Virus record (IMG/VR): IMGVR_UViG_3300038701_002154 | Span: 1 to 48,303 of that record | DNA from: a virus | DNA: 48,303 bases | Reading direction: 5' to 3' (one strand) | In this document: positions 5,874 to 11,643 of the stretch, piece after piece | Layout: each line of letters starts with the position of its first letter | How positions within the stretch are numbered: the stretch's first letter is position 1 | Position numbers and translations under genes: made by a program | The notes under the pieces: generated by a model | Seen by the model: the letters and a program-made list of their open reading frames with translations, nothing else | Told to the model about the DNA's origin: nothing | Database searches by the model: none

Positions 5874-6128
5874 ATGCCAACTAAACCACGAACACGCGGA
5901 ACTCGTACAGAGTTATCCATACTACGTTTTCTCACATTCAACTACGATCAATCACACAAACAGATCCAAAAACTCGCGCTCAAGACCAAACACGATACTT
6001 GGACTCGCACTGTTTGTATGCGCTTGCGTCGCCGAGGTCTAATCGCGGTTCGCGAAGTGGGTGAGCGTCCACTCAGGTATAACATCACAACCAAAGGCTT
6101 TGCTCATCTACACAACTTGGAAGATTAA
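5874..6128 (+). CDS. Winged-helix DNA-binding protein
   Basis: 84 residues. A basic N-terminus is followed by a winged-helix fold: helix 1 (residues about 14-25), helix 2 (QSHKQIQKLALK), recognition helix with several Arg/Thr (HDTWTRTVCMRLRRRG), then a beta-hairpin wing (LIAVREVGERPLRYNIT) and a final helix ending in a T-x-K-G-x-x-H-L pattern typical of MarR/PadR-like regulators. It probably regulates early transcription, binding the 3.8-4.3 kb hub or host promoters. It lacks any extra effector domain. The stop is immediately followed by the next start. Confidence 0.75.
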   Translation: MPTKPRTRGTRTELSILRFLTFNYDQSHKQIQKLALKTKHDTWTRTVCMRLRRRGLIAVREVGERPLRYNITTKGFAHLHNLED

Positions 6129-6647
6129 ATGACAAAAGAGGACGCAGAACCAATCATACTCGACATGTTCTATCGCCGCTCTGGCTGCAAAGTCAAAGTG
6201 GAATCCCCGCGCGAACAGGCTGCGTTCGAACTCTGGAAGGGTGAGTGTATCACGATAGACGGGAGCGAATATAAAGTGACCAACAAACCCGGTGTATGGT
6301 GTTATTTCTGGCCGGTATCACACTATTACAATGACACAGAAATGCTTCTTTGTATTGGCGGATTGTCTGACGGAGAATTTGTAAGAATTGGCCTTTTTAG
6401 CGATGAAATCGTACTACAACAAGCGCCAGCACCGCCTGCTCTAACTCCGTTAGAGTCATCACAATACGCTGAACTAGAACTAGTAAGTCATCGCTATATT
6501 AAAGTGCGCAGAGGTTTTCGATTCAATACAGCCACGCCCCCACATATACAAAAATTCCTGATGTGGGATGGTCTCTCGGAAGACGAAGCCGCCGCGCGCT
6601 ATGATCGCTACATCCAAGAACATTTAAACCGTTATCCTTTTTCATGA
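6129..6647 (+). CDS. Hypothetical protein
   Basis: 172 residues, adjacent to the winged-helix gene (start directly after its stop). The first 90 residues look like a compact beta-rich domain (alternating aromatic and charged residues), followed by a proline/alanine linker (QQAPAPPALTP) and a C-terminal helical part. No catalytic motif or membrane segment is visible. The linker suggests two separate modules. Its stop overlaps the next start (ATGA). Confidence 0.7.
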   Translation: MTKEDAEPIILDMFYRRSGCKVKVESPREQAAFELWKGECITIDGSEYKVTNKPGVWCYFWPVSHYYNDTEMLLCIGGLSDGEFVRIGLFSDEIVLQQAPAPPALTPLESSQYAELELVSHRYIKVRRGFRFNTATPPHIQKFLMWDGLSEDEAAARYDRYIQEHLNRYPFS

Positions 6648-6970
6648 AACCTACAACAAATAAAACACACCGCCCACGCCTACTAGTCCAGATCCCTCTT
6701 ACCAATAAGGTGTTCAGATCACGAACTGCTGTGTGCGGTTGTCGCGGTAGGATAGACGCTAAAAACCCTACTTGTAGTATCTGTCACGATTGGTCTAGTA
6801 AACAGGTTGAAGTGGAGAAACTGGGAGTCTGGAGCTTACTGCTGTTGGTGCTTAGTGTGCTGGCAGTGGTGGTTGGTGTATTGTTGTTCCAAGAACTGCT
6901 GTTAGTTGCCGGTATCGTTTGCAGCTTGGTAGCTGTGTTGGGGTTTTTATATGGAAGTAACTTAGACTGA
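6644..6970 (+). CDS. Membrane protein with cytosolic zinc-knuckle
   Basis: 108 residues. The N-terminal half has a CGC...CSIC cysteine set (residues about 32-48), likely a small zinc site, and the C-terminal half has two hydrophobic segments (about 62-82 and 86-104) separated by a tight turn, predicting a hairpin in the inner membrane. The start overlaps the previous stop by 4 nt. A host-envelope or exclusion function is plausible but unproven. Confidence 0.7.
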   Translation: MKPTTNKTHRPRLLVQIPLTNKVFRSRTAVCGCRGRIDAKNPTCSICHDWSSKQVEVEKLGVWSLLLLVLSVLAVVVGVLLFQELLLVAGIVCSLVAVLGFLYGSNLD

Positions 6971-6973
6971 ACT

Positions 6974-7330
6974 ATGAGCATTATTGATATAAACGAATTA
7001 CTTGAGTTTGCAGAGAGTTTAAAACCACACGAAATTGTTCATTTAGCCTCTAGTCGCCACTGACTGAGTTCCAGGTATGCCAGTAGTTTACTGGCAGAGG
7101 AAGGCGATAGCACTTGGAGCTCAAAAAAGCACGTCACAGTTTATACGGAGGAAGGTTGTGAGCAGTTTTTTGCTTTACCTGAATCATATGCAGAGTTTCA
7201 GCAAAGAGTGTTACTAAAAAATACTACAGCGGCAGATCTGATAGTCATACTAAAACACTTACGTGATGACGGTGTAAGTATAGCTGTTGATTATTACACG
7301 AAGTGCCACAACAGACCTAATAACAAATGA
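6974..7330 (+). CDS. Hypothetical gene interrupted by a single in-frame UGA (recoded or nonsense-mutated)
   Basis: From the ATG at 6974 the frame reads 29 codons, hits TGA at 7061-7063, and then continues open for 88 more codons, ending in a TGA that overlaps the start of the next gene (ATGA at 7327-7330). This translational-coupling overlap is typical of real phage genes here and argues that the whole 119-codon span is one gene. Both sides have normal composition: the N-part is helical and acidic (MSIIDINELLEFAESLKPHE), the C-part a mixed domain with two cysteines. The stop is followed by C (UGA-C, a leaky context), and a perfect 8-bp stem-loop begins 14 nt downstream (7078-7096). Readthrough, selenocysteine insertion, a nonsense mutation or a sequencing error remain open. 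No family is recognised. Confidence 0.6.
7078..7096 (+). promoter_or_regulatory. Stem-loop 14 nt downstream of the in-frame UGA
   Basis: Arms 7078-7085 and 7089-7096 pair over 8 bp around the 3-nt loop GTT. The apical G lies 22 nt after the UGA. Size, distance and a G at the first loop position are compatible with the loose bacterial SECIS model and equally with a simple readthrough-stimulating hairpin. Confidence 0.55.
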
Positions 7331-7698
7331 AAAAACTTGAACTTCTATTCATTGACGACGATGTTGAGTTCCTGACAATGCTAACGATGTTGAGTCGTGT
7401 AGCTGGTCACGAAATTACAGGATTGAGTAACGCAAAAGATGCTGAGCTTTGGCTTATGAACAACCATCCGGACGTTATAGTACTAGATCTTGTTATGCCA
7501 AACCTCGATGGGTTGGAGTTGTATAGGAGTATCGAACCAACATTAAAAAGAACAACAAGAGTGATGTTTTTAACAGCGGCTTCGGACGCTACTATAGCTG
7601 GTGTAGCTTCTGCCACCGGTTGCGAGGTTTACCAAAAACCTATATCACTTAAACTATTATTTGAGATAATTGAAAACGGACCACAAGAAACAAAATGA
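7327..7698 (+). CDS. Stand-alone response-regulator receiver (CheY-like) domain
   Basis: 123 residues covering one complete receiver domain and nothing else. All functional positions are present: acidic pocket D10-D11-D12, phospho-acceptor D54 in VIVLDLVMPNLDG, switch T83 in FLTAAS, and K104 followed by P105 (YQKPIS). It should therefore accept phosphate from a host histidine kinase. No output domain is fused. No kinase is encoded in the window, so it may act as a phosphate sink or decoy, or bind a partner when phosphorylated. It overlaps the UGA-interrupted gene by 4 nt and the zinc-finger gene by 4 nt, so all three are probably translationally coupled. Receiver domains are uncommon in phage genomes. 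Confidence 0.9.
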   Translation: MKKLELLFIDDDVEFLTMLTMLSRVAGHEITGLSNAKDAELWLMNNHPDVIVLDLVMPNLDGLELYRSIEPTLKRTTRVMFLTAASDATIAGVASATGCEVYQKPISLKLLFEIIENGPQETK

Positions 7699-7907
7699 AC
7701 TGCGAAATTTGTAACAGAACAATACTGCCGGCTAGAGCTGAACTGGGATATACTACGTGTATTCCCTGCTCCGATAGAGTGACAAAAGAAAAACGCGAGA
7801 TAACGTTGCCTTCTGGTTACACAAAACCAACTTCACGCGTTCCTAAACTTCCTATTTCGGAAGAAGAGCAGAGGCTGGATGATTGGTTTCAGATTAGAGT
7901 TGAATAA
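7695..7907 (+). CDS. Small zinc-finger protein, DksA/TraR-like
   Basis: 70 residues. A four-cysteine finger at the N-terminus (C3-x2-C6 ... C22-x2-C25) has an intervening PAR-containing stretch (RTILPARAELGYTTC), like the C4 finger of DksA/TraR proteins (C..C...IP.AR......C..C). The coiled-coil of DksA is missing, so only the finger is shared. The C-terminal half is polar and ends in a short helix. It could act on RNA polymerase, but only the finger is visible. Coupled to the receiver gene by an ATGA overlap. Confidence 0.6.
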   Translation: MNCEICNRTILPARAELGYTTCIPCSDRVTKEKREITLPSGYTKPTSRVPKLPISEEEQRLDDWFQIRVE

Positions 7908-7937
7908 TAGGTAATTACGAAAGATGTCTATAAAGAA

Positions 7938-8213
7938 ATGAGTTTAGTTTTTCCTAGGATCGCGGAGATTGACGAGGACTTCAAGGATCCTGTCGATGGT
8001 TACCTGATCGCTACGAAGGCTGTGCGTGTGCGTTGGATAATTACCCCTGATGAGATAGAATGGATACACAAGCTGGAGGCCTCGCAGGTTGTCCCTTTTC
8101 GCCCTCCGCCCTTTTGGTGGAGAATGGGAATTTTCAACCTAACAAAACAATACCGCGAGGTAAAAACTTTTAATAATAAATATTTGACAAGCCTTATCTG
8201 TATGCTATTGTAA
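7938..8213 (+). CDS. Hypothetical protein
   Basis: 91 residues from the ATG at 7938. Mixed composition, with a central aromatic/proline patch (PFRPPPFWWRMG) and a C-terminal hydrophobic end. Its last 30 nt overlap the promoter at 8184-8211, so the C-terminal residues are shaped by regulatory sequence. No family or motif is recognised, and the start is uncertain because there is no clear leader. Confidence 0.5.
   Translation: MSLVFPRIAEIDEDFKDPVDGYLIATKAVRVRWIITPDEIEWIHKLEASQVVPFRPPPFWWRMGIFNLTKQYREVKTFNNKYLTSLICMLL
8184..8211 (+). promoter_or_regulatory. Sigma-70-type promoter upstream of the amidase-like gene
   Basis: The -35 TTGACA (8184-8189) and -10 TATTGT (8206-8211), 16-bp spacer, are again preceded by TGC, like the promoter at 4287-4314. 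Predicted transcription would start at about 8218, at or within the ATG at 8217, implying a leaderless message if this start is right. Confidence 0.65.
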
Positions 8214-8216
8214 TGG

Positions 8217-9056
8217 ATGCACGAAAATGTTGCCTTCTACCTTACCTTTGGTTTGTCTCTTATTATATGTTTTTTCCTGGCTTTGAATTTCGGTACCCCG
8301 GAAGGGGATTTCGTGGTTGGTGGCCTGGAGGGAGAAATCGGTCCTACGACTGTGAGTATCCCTCCAGGTTCTTCCGTCGAGTTAGACATTACACAACCAA
8401 ATCTGCGAGAACCAGAATCACTTACCGATAACTATGATGAACCTACGCCGCTTGCGGTCCCTGTGTCGTGGAATACTGAACCGCAGTATACACTCCGAGC
8501 GTGCGCCGAATCTATGAAAGACGAATCAACCCTTTATATAGACTGTCACCTCAACTCAGCAGGCGGCAACTACGCATTAGCTATCGCTTCGGATAGTGCG
8601 GAAAATGTGGCTAACGCCGTTGTTTCTTGGTGGGGTGATCTTATCTCAGTACCACATAAACTTTGGCTGAAAAAGGATAAGTTCGCCCTGATCCGCATAG
8701 CCAACCAACGAGGTATGTCTGTGATTATCTGGGAACCAGCTTTTGTGGATGGTCCTAATCCTGACCAACCAAAACTTGTTATCAGACACTGGCCTGACTT
8801 CATAGACAAACTAGCCTACTACGCAAAGCAACACGGGTATAGAAAAGTGAAACTTTATGTTGGGCATGAAAATCGCGACGGCGGTGCTAACTGGCAAGGC
8901 TACTCCGAGGCAGCCTTTTACTCACACATTCGATCTTCAACTGATCCACAAACTCACCAACCAATTTCAGATGTTTTCCACGATGAACTACCACCGCGAC
9001 AATGCCGCCCTGCGTATTCCAACAGTGCTAGGGCTAGACGCTTCTGTCCGACCTGA
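8217..9056 (+). CDS. N-acetylmuramoyl-L-alanine amidase-like protein with permuted motifs and probable frame change
   Basis: 279 residues as read. A signal anchor (residues about 5-23) is followed by a linker and an Amidase_3-like region that would cleave peptidoglycan stem peptides outside the membrane. Recognisable family pieces appear in a rotated order: L-R-x3-A then H111 in YIDCHLNS (normally the last zinc His), E173 in VIIWEPAF (normally the C-terminal catalytic Glu), and only then H217 in YVGHENRDGGA and E231 in GYSEA (normally the first zinc ligands). After about residue 234 the frame looks non-coding, whereas the +1 frame continues with family-like sequence (helix, then NYHRDNAALRIP). 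An extra T in the TTTT run at 8916-8919 would explain this. Probably the endolysin or an envelope hydrolase. The fold is moderately sure, the permutation inferred. Confidence 0.55.
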   Translation: MHENVAFYLTFGLSLIICFFLALNFGTPEGDFVVGGLEGEIGPTTVSIPPGSSVELDITQPNLREPESLTDNYDEPTPLAVPVSWNTEPQYTLRACAESMKDESTLYIDCHLNSAGGNYALAIASDSAENVANAVVSWWGDLISVPHKLWLKKDKFALIRIANQRGMSVIIWEPAFVDGPNPDQPKLVIRHWPDFIDKLAYYAKQHGYRKVKLYVGHENRDGGANWQGYSEAAFYSHIRSSTDPQTHQPISDVFHDELPPRQCRPAYSNSARARRFCPT

Positions 9057-9087
9057 CGATAAATACTTTTCTCGGCAGTTGTCGAGT

Positions 9088-9117
9088 TACAATAAAACCA
9101 ACTACAATAAAACCAAC
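9088..9117 (+). repeat. Perfect tandem duplication of a 15-nt start-codon leader
   Basis: The unit TACAATAAAACCAAC occurs at 9088-9102 and 9103-9117, ending directly before the ATG at 9118. The unit has the A/C-rich character of the other leaders in this genome, so the initiation element itself was duplicated. Confidence 0.85.
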
Positions 9118-9384
9118 ATGGATGATATAACAGACCCAAATGCATTTCCCGTGGCTGAGTTTACTTACTCACAGGAAGTGTGGCTGATGCACGATAATGC
9201 GCCAACAACAGGAATAATCAATAAGTATGTCTGCAAGGGCGTTAAGAAGCACATAATGTCACACATCGAGACGTACTATGAAGTGGCTATCGGTCGTCTT
9301 ACAGAGGACTACAAAGCCTCCGAGCTCTACGCCACTAAACTGGAACTGTTAAATTCTTTCCTTGACGACGATGAGCGCCTTTAA
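9118..9384 (+). CDS. Hypothetical protein
   Basis: 88 residues from the ATG at 9118, chosen because of the duplicated leader right before it. The frame is open well upstream and, if the 8916-8919 frame change is an indel, would be continuous with the amidase-like gene. Mixed alpha/beta with a helical C-terminal half (ETYYEVAIGRLTEDYKASELY) and no membrane segment. No family is recognised. It may be an independent protein or the C-terminal domain of the preceding one. Confidence 0.6.
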   Translation: MDDITDPNAFPVAEFTYSQEVWLMHDNAPTTGIINKYVCKGVKKHIMSHIETYYEVAIGRLTEDYKASELYATKLELLNSFLDDDERL

Positions 9385-9643
9385 ACCAACACTAAAACCA
9401 TTAACCGACCGACAGATTGACCTTTATGCGCTTAAGGGTCATTACGGTGAGGCCAAGCAACATGAGTGGCTTCGCTCAGTCGAACAGGGAACGCTACGTT
9501 CACTCGACCACCAAATACGTCAGGGCAAAGTCAATTCTCTGGCACAGGAAGCTCTGGGACGCCGTAAGAAACGAAAGGCTCGTAAAACCGCGCTCAACGA
9601 TGACAGCATGTTCGCAAAACTTCTCGAAGACCTAGGATTATGA
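9371..9643 (+). CDS. Small basic hypothetical protein
   Basis: 90 residues from the ATG at 9371, overlapping the previous stop by 14 nt. Helical with a strongly basic patch (GRRKKRKARKT, residues about 64-74), suggesting nucleic-acid binding. It ends with an acidic helix. The stop overlaps the next start. No domain is recognised. Confidence 0.65.
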   Translation: MSAFKPTLKPLTDRQIDLYALKGHYGEAKQHEWLRSVEQGTLRSLDHQIRQGKVNSLAQEALGRRKKRKARKTALNDDSMFAKLLEDLGL

Positions 9644-9870
9644 TCAAACATCAAGTTTACGCTATTGCCATAACCATGTGCTGGCTATGCACACTAATCG
9701 CTCTAAGTCTACGCAACAAACAACACGAAAAACTACAAAACGAAGCCATTGAACGCGGTCACGCTGAATGGTATATTCACAAAGACCGCTCCGTCAAGTT
9801 TCGTTGGAAGACTCACATAGATCCACAAACACTTCCACGTCACTTCAAATACCGCGAAGCTAAACTCTAA
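9640..9870 (+). CDS. Small N-terminally anchored membrane protein
   Basis: 76 residues. A single hydrophobic segment (residues about 6-24) is followed by a charged, partly helical soluble part. With a positively charged residue just after the segment the orientation is uncertain. Being two genes behind the amidase-like gene, an inner-membrane spanin or holin partner is conceivable, but no spanin signature is seen. Confidence 0.65.
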   Translation: MIKHQVYAIAITMCWLCTLIALSLRNKQHEKLQNEAIERGHAEWYIHKDRSVKFRWKTHIDPQTLPRHFKYREAKL

Positions 9871-9876
9871 AACTTT

Positions 9877-9923
9877 ACCTCAATAGGGAGGTGAATCGGA
9901 AAGGACTGCCGAGTAACAGTCCT
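9877..9923 (+). promoter_or_regulatory. Paired hairpins in the leader of the 9947 gene
   Basis: A 5-bp stem (9877-9881 with 9888-9892) and a 7-bp perfect stem (9902-9908 with 9917-9923, 8-nt loop) are followed by 23 nt of unstructured A/C-rich sequence ending at the ATG. The same layout occurs at 4320-4352 and 11596-11629. Confidence 0.65.
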
Positions 9924-9946
9924 ACAAATAAACAAACAACAAAAAT

Positions 9947-10561
9947 ATGCAAACCCAACAGTTCAAGTCGCTTGGTTTTAACTTCAATCTCGCAGTGCCT
10001 GAAACGGCCGAAGAGTTCGATCAACTCGCTGGTAAGTCTGGCGCGTGTGTCGATGAAGCTACCCGTAACGTCGTTTACAGACAAGCAAACCACGACTTCC
10101 GCAAGGCCTTCTGCGAGGCCGTTGAAAACGAAACCGGGATTCCCCGGGAGACTAAAACAGTCAAAAACGCCAAAGGCGAAGAGCGTGAGGTCTTCGACGA
10201 AAAGGAACAGGAATACATCAACCGCGTCCAGATTGCCAAAGACGAAAACGATGAGCCTGTCACCAACGAGGAGAAACTCCAAGTAATCGCCTCTCAGGTC
10301 GGCAAGGACATCAAGTTCGATCCTACACCTTCCGAGCGGAAGAAGAAGGCGCCGAAAGAGATCGAAGAAAACGCCAAGGGCATCTTGGCGAACATCGAAG
10401 CCGGAAACACCAAGGCTGCCACAGTCGCTTCCAAGTTTGGAGAGGCGCTCGGCTGCGACTTCGCAACCGTCTATGGCGAAGTCACTGAAGAGTCGCTTGT
10501 GCAAGCACTCCTCGCTGTCAAAGCCAAAGAAGATCGCGACCGCACGAACCGTTTCTGCTAA
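9947..10561 (+). CDS. Charged hypothetical protein, self-contained expression unit
   Basis: 204 residues after the leader AAACAAACAACAAAAAT. Highly charged, with a Lys/Glu-rich middle (residues about 125-145), no membrane segment, and a C-terminal helical alanine-rich part. Codons are strikingly C-ending (GCC, AAC, AAG, GAC), unlike the neighbours, as if selected for high expression. The gene is flanked by a two-hairpin leader and a 14-bp stem-loop after the stop (10575-10616), which isolates it as a unit. An abundant DNA- or RNA-associated protein is a reasonable guess. No family is recognised. Confidence 0.75.
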   Translation: MQTQQFKSLGFNFNLAVPETAEEFDQLAGKSGACVDEATRNVVYRQANHDFRKAFCEAVENETGIPRETKTVKNAKGEEREVFDEKEQEYINRVQIAKDENDEPVTNEEKLQVIASQVGKDIKFDPTPSERKKKAPKEIEENAKGILANIEAGNTKAATVASKFGEALGCDFATVYGEVTEESLVQALLAVKAKEDRDRTNRFC

Positions 10562-10574
10562 TCGCAGAATAACT

Positions 10575-10616
10575 GCGCAGAAAGGGGATCTCGTGGTTGA
10601 CTTCCCCTTTCTGCGC
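10575..10616 (+). terminator. Long 14-bp stem-loop after the 9947 gene (terminator-like or RNA-stabilising)
   Basis: Arms 10575-10588 and 10603-10616 pair perfectly around a 14-nt loop. No U-tract follows (TCACCTTCTTC), so termination is uncertain. A competing 5-bp hairpin, 10563-10567 with 10573-10577, shares bases with the 5' arm. Confidence 0.6.
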
Positions 10617-10648
10617 TCACCTTCTTCACACAATTTCAGACTGCGAAC

Positions 10649-11170
10649 ATGTCCGGATTAGCCATTCATTCAGAAAAGTATTTTCGACGGTATGAGCGAT
10701 TCATTGCTACTGTGGTAGAGAATTATCCTAAAGAGACGCACTTTAAACCCAGGGAGAGTGTTAACACTTTCGTTTCACGATTTAGAGACGCTTTGAATGG
10801 GATGAGAATCAACGGTTGGCAGAGTGAATTGTTTACCTTTGAACAATGTGCAGGGATTTTCAGGTTACTTCGTCAAGGTGGCGACTTCATTATCACAGTT
10901 AATGGTGAGAATGTTTACGTTGGGCCGCCTATTAAGGATGGTGGTGCAATACAAGTGGAAGCGTCTTCGGCAATGAGTTTGGAACCCGGACAGGTAGATG
11001 CTAGGGACAAAGAAGTTTTTTGTGCCATACATTTGTTGAAAAGGCGTGGTTATTTACCTGAACCTGTTGAATTTGTAAATGTCAGTAATGGTCAAAAGAC
11101 CGAGCTGGAAATCGCCGAAGGCTTTATTGAGTTTTTTGAAAGCGGCGATGGTGTATATGTAATGATATGA
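10649..11170 (+). CDS. Hypothetical protein
   Basis: 173 residues. The first 75 residues look helical and basic (residues about 10-60, several Arg/Lys and Phe), the remainder a beta-rich domain followed by a final helix and strand (EGFIEFFESGDGVYVMI). No catalytic motif or membrane segment. The stop overlaps the next start by 4 nt, so the pair is probably co-translated. Confidence 0.7.
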   Translation: MSGLAIHSEKYFRRYERFIATVVENYPKETHFKPRESVNTFVSRFRDALNGMRINGWQSELFTFEQCAGIFRLLRQGGDFIITVNGENVYVGPPIKDGGAIQVEASSAMSLEPGQVDARDKEVFCAIHLLKRRGYLPEPVEFVNVSNGQKTELEIAEGFIEFFESGDGVYVMI

Positions 11171-11547
11171 AATTTGTAGAGAGTCCTTACGGAAAGTTGA
11201 GTAATGAAGATAAGAAGTTGGTCATGTGCAAGGTTAGTGCAGATGACTGGAATCTGGTCTACGCAATGTTCCCGTTTAGGGGCCTGCAGGATCAGATCTT
11301 AGCAACATTGTTCAGCCAATTTATTGAAAGAGTTAAAGAATTAGACTTACCAAAACATTATGAGCCAGATAACAAAAGGCGCCTTGAAAGCGTCCTTCGA
11401 GGAGATGCCATTTCACCGACTGGAGGAAGTGGACACGGAGAACATGACCGACGACGAGAAGAGGATTCTTGTGGAAGTTCTGCAGGAACGGAACAGGTCA
11501 GCACAGAAGCGGAAATCAGTGAACTCGAAACAGAGCAAACGGATTGA
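11167..11547 (+). CDS. Hypothetical protein running into the next gene in another frame
   Basis: 126 residues. The first 64 look like a normal helical domain (residues about 14-55). From about residue 65 the sequence becomes low-complexity (Gly/Ser/Glu/Arg) because it is read through the next coding frame for 188 nt before a stop occurs. Either the tail is tolerated overprinted sequence, or a stop or frame was lost. No family is recognised. Confidence 0.6.
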   Translation: MKFVESPYGKLSNEDKKLVMCKVSADDWNLVYAMFPFRGLQDQILATLFSQFIERVKELDLPKHYEPDNKRRLESVLRGDAISPTGGSGHGEHDRRREEDSCGSSAGTEQVSTEAEISELETEQTD

Positions 11548-11587
11548 GGGAAAAGACAAAGGTGTGGATATCTCAAAGTTTATGTAA
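11360..11587 (+). CDS. Small charged protein overlapping the previous gene
   Basis: 75 residues from the ATG at 11360, preceded by TACCAAAACATT. The composition looks like real coding sequence: a helical, acidic N-terminal part and a Lys/Arg/Ser-rich tail. It overlaps the upstream gene by 188 nt in another frame. Of the two frames in the overlap this one looks the more protein-like. Confidence 0.6.
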   Translation: MSQITKGALKASFEEMPFHRLEEVDTENMTDDEKRILVEVLQERNRSAQKRKSVNSKQSKRIEGKDKGVDISKFM

Positions 11588-11595
11588 CACAATTT

Positions 11596-11629
11596 GCGAC
11601 CTAGTCGCTAAACAATCCCGATAACGGGA
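11596..11629 (+). promoter_or_regulatory. Paired hairpins in the leader of the GH114-like gene
   Basis: Two 5-bp perfect stems: 11596-11600 with 11604-11608 (loop CTA) and 11616-11620 with 11625-11629 (loop ATAA). They are followed by TTAAAGAACAAAC and the ATG. Confidence 0.6.
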
Positions 11630-11643
11630 GTTAAAGAACAAAC

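Noticed and set aside
6974-7330. Genome-wide reassignment of UGA to an amino acid
   Set aside because: Many genes end in TGA with tight overlaps and no other long gene contains internal TGA; the code is the standard bacterial one.
9875-10633. 252-codon open frame antisense to the 9947 gene
   Set aside because: It is a by-product of the strongly biased C-ending codons of the sense gene; composition is Phe/Leu/Val-skewed and there is no leader.
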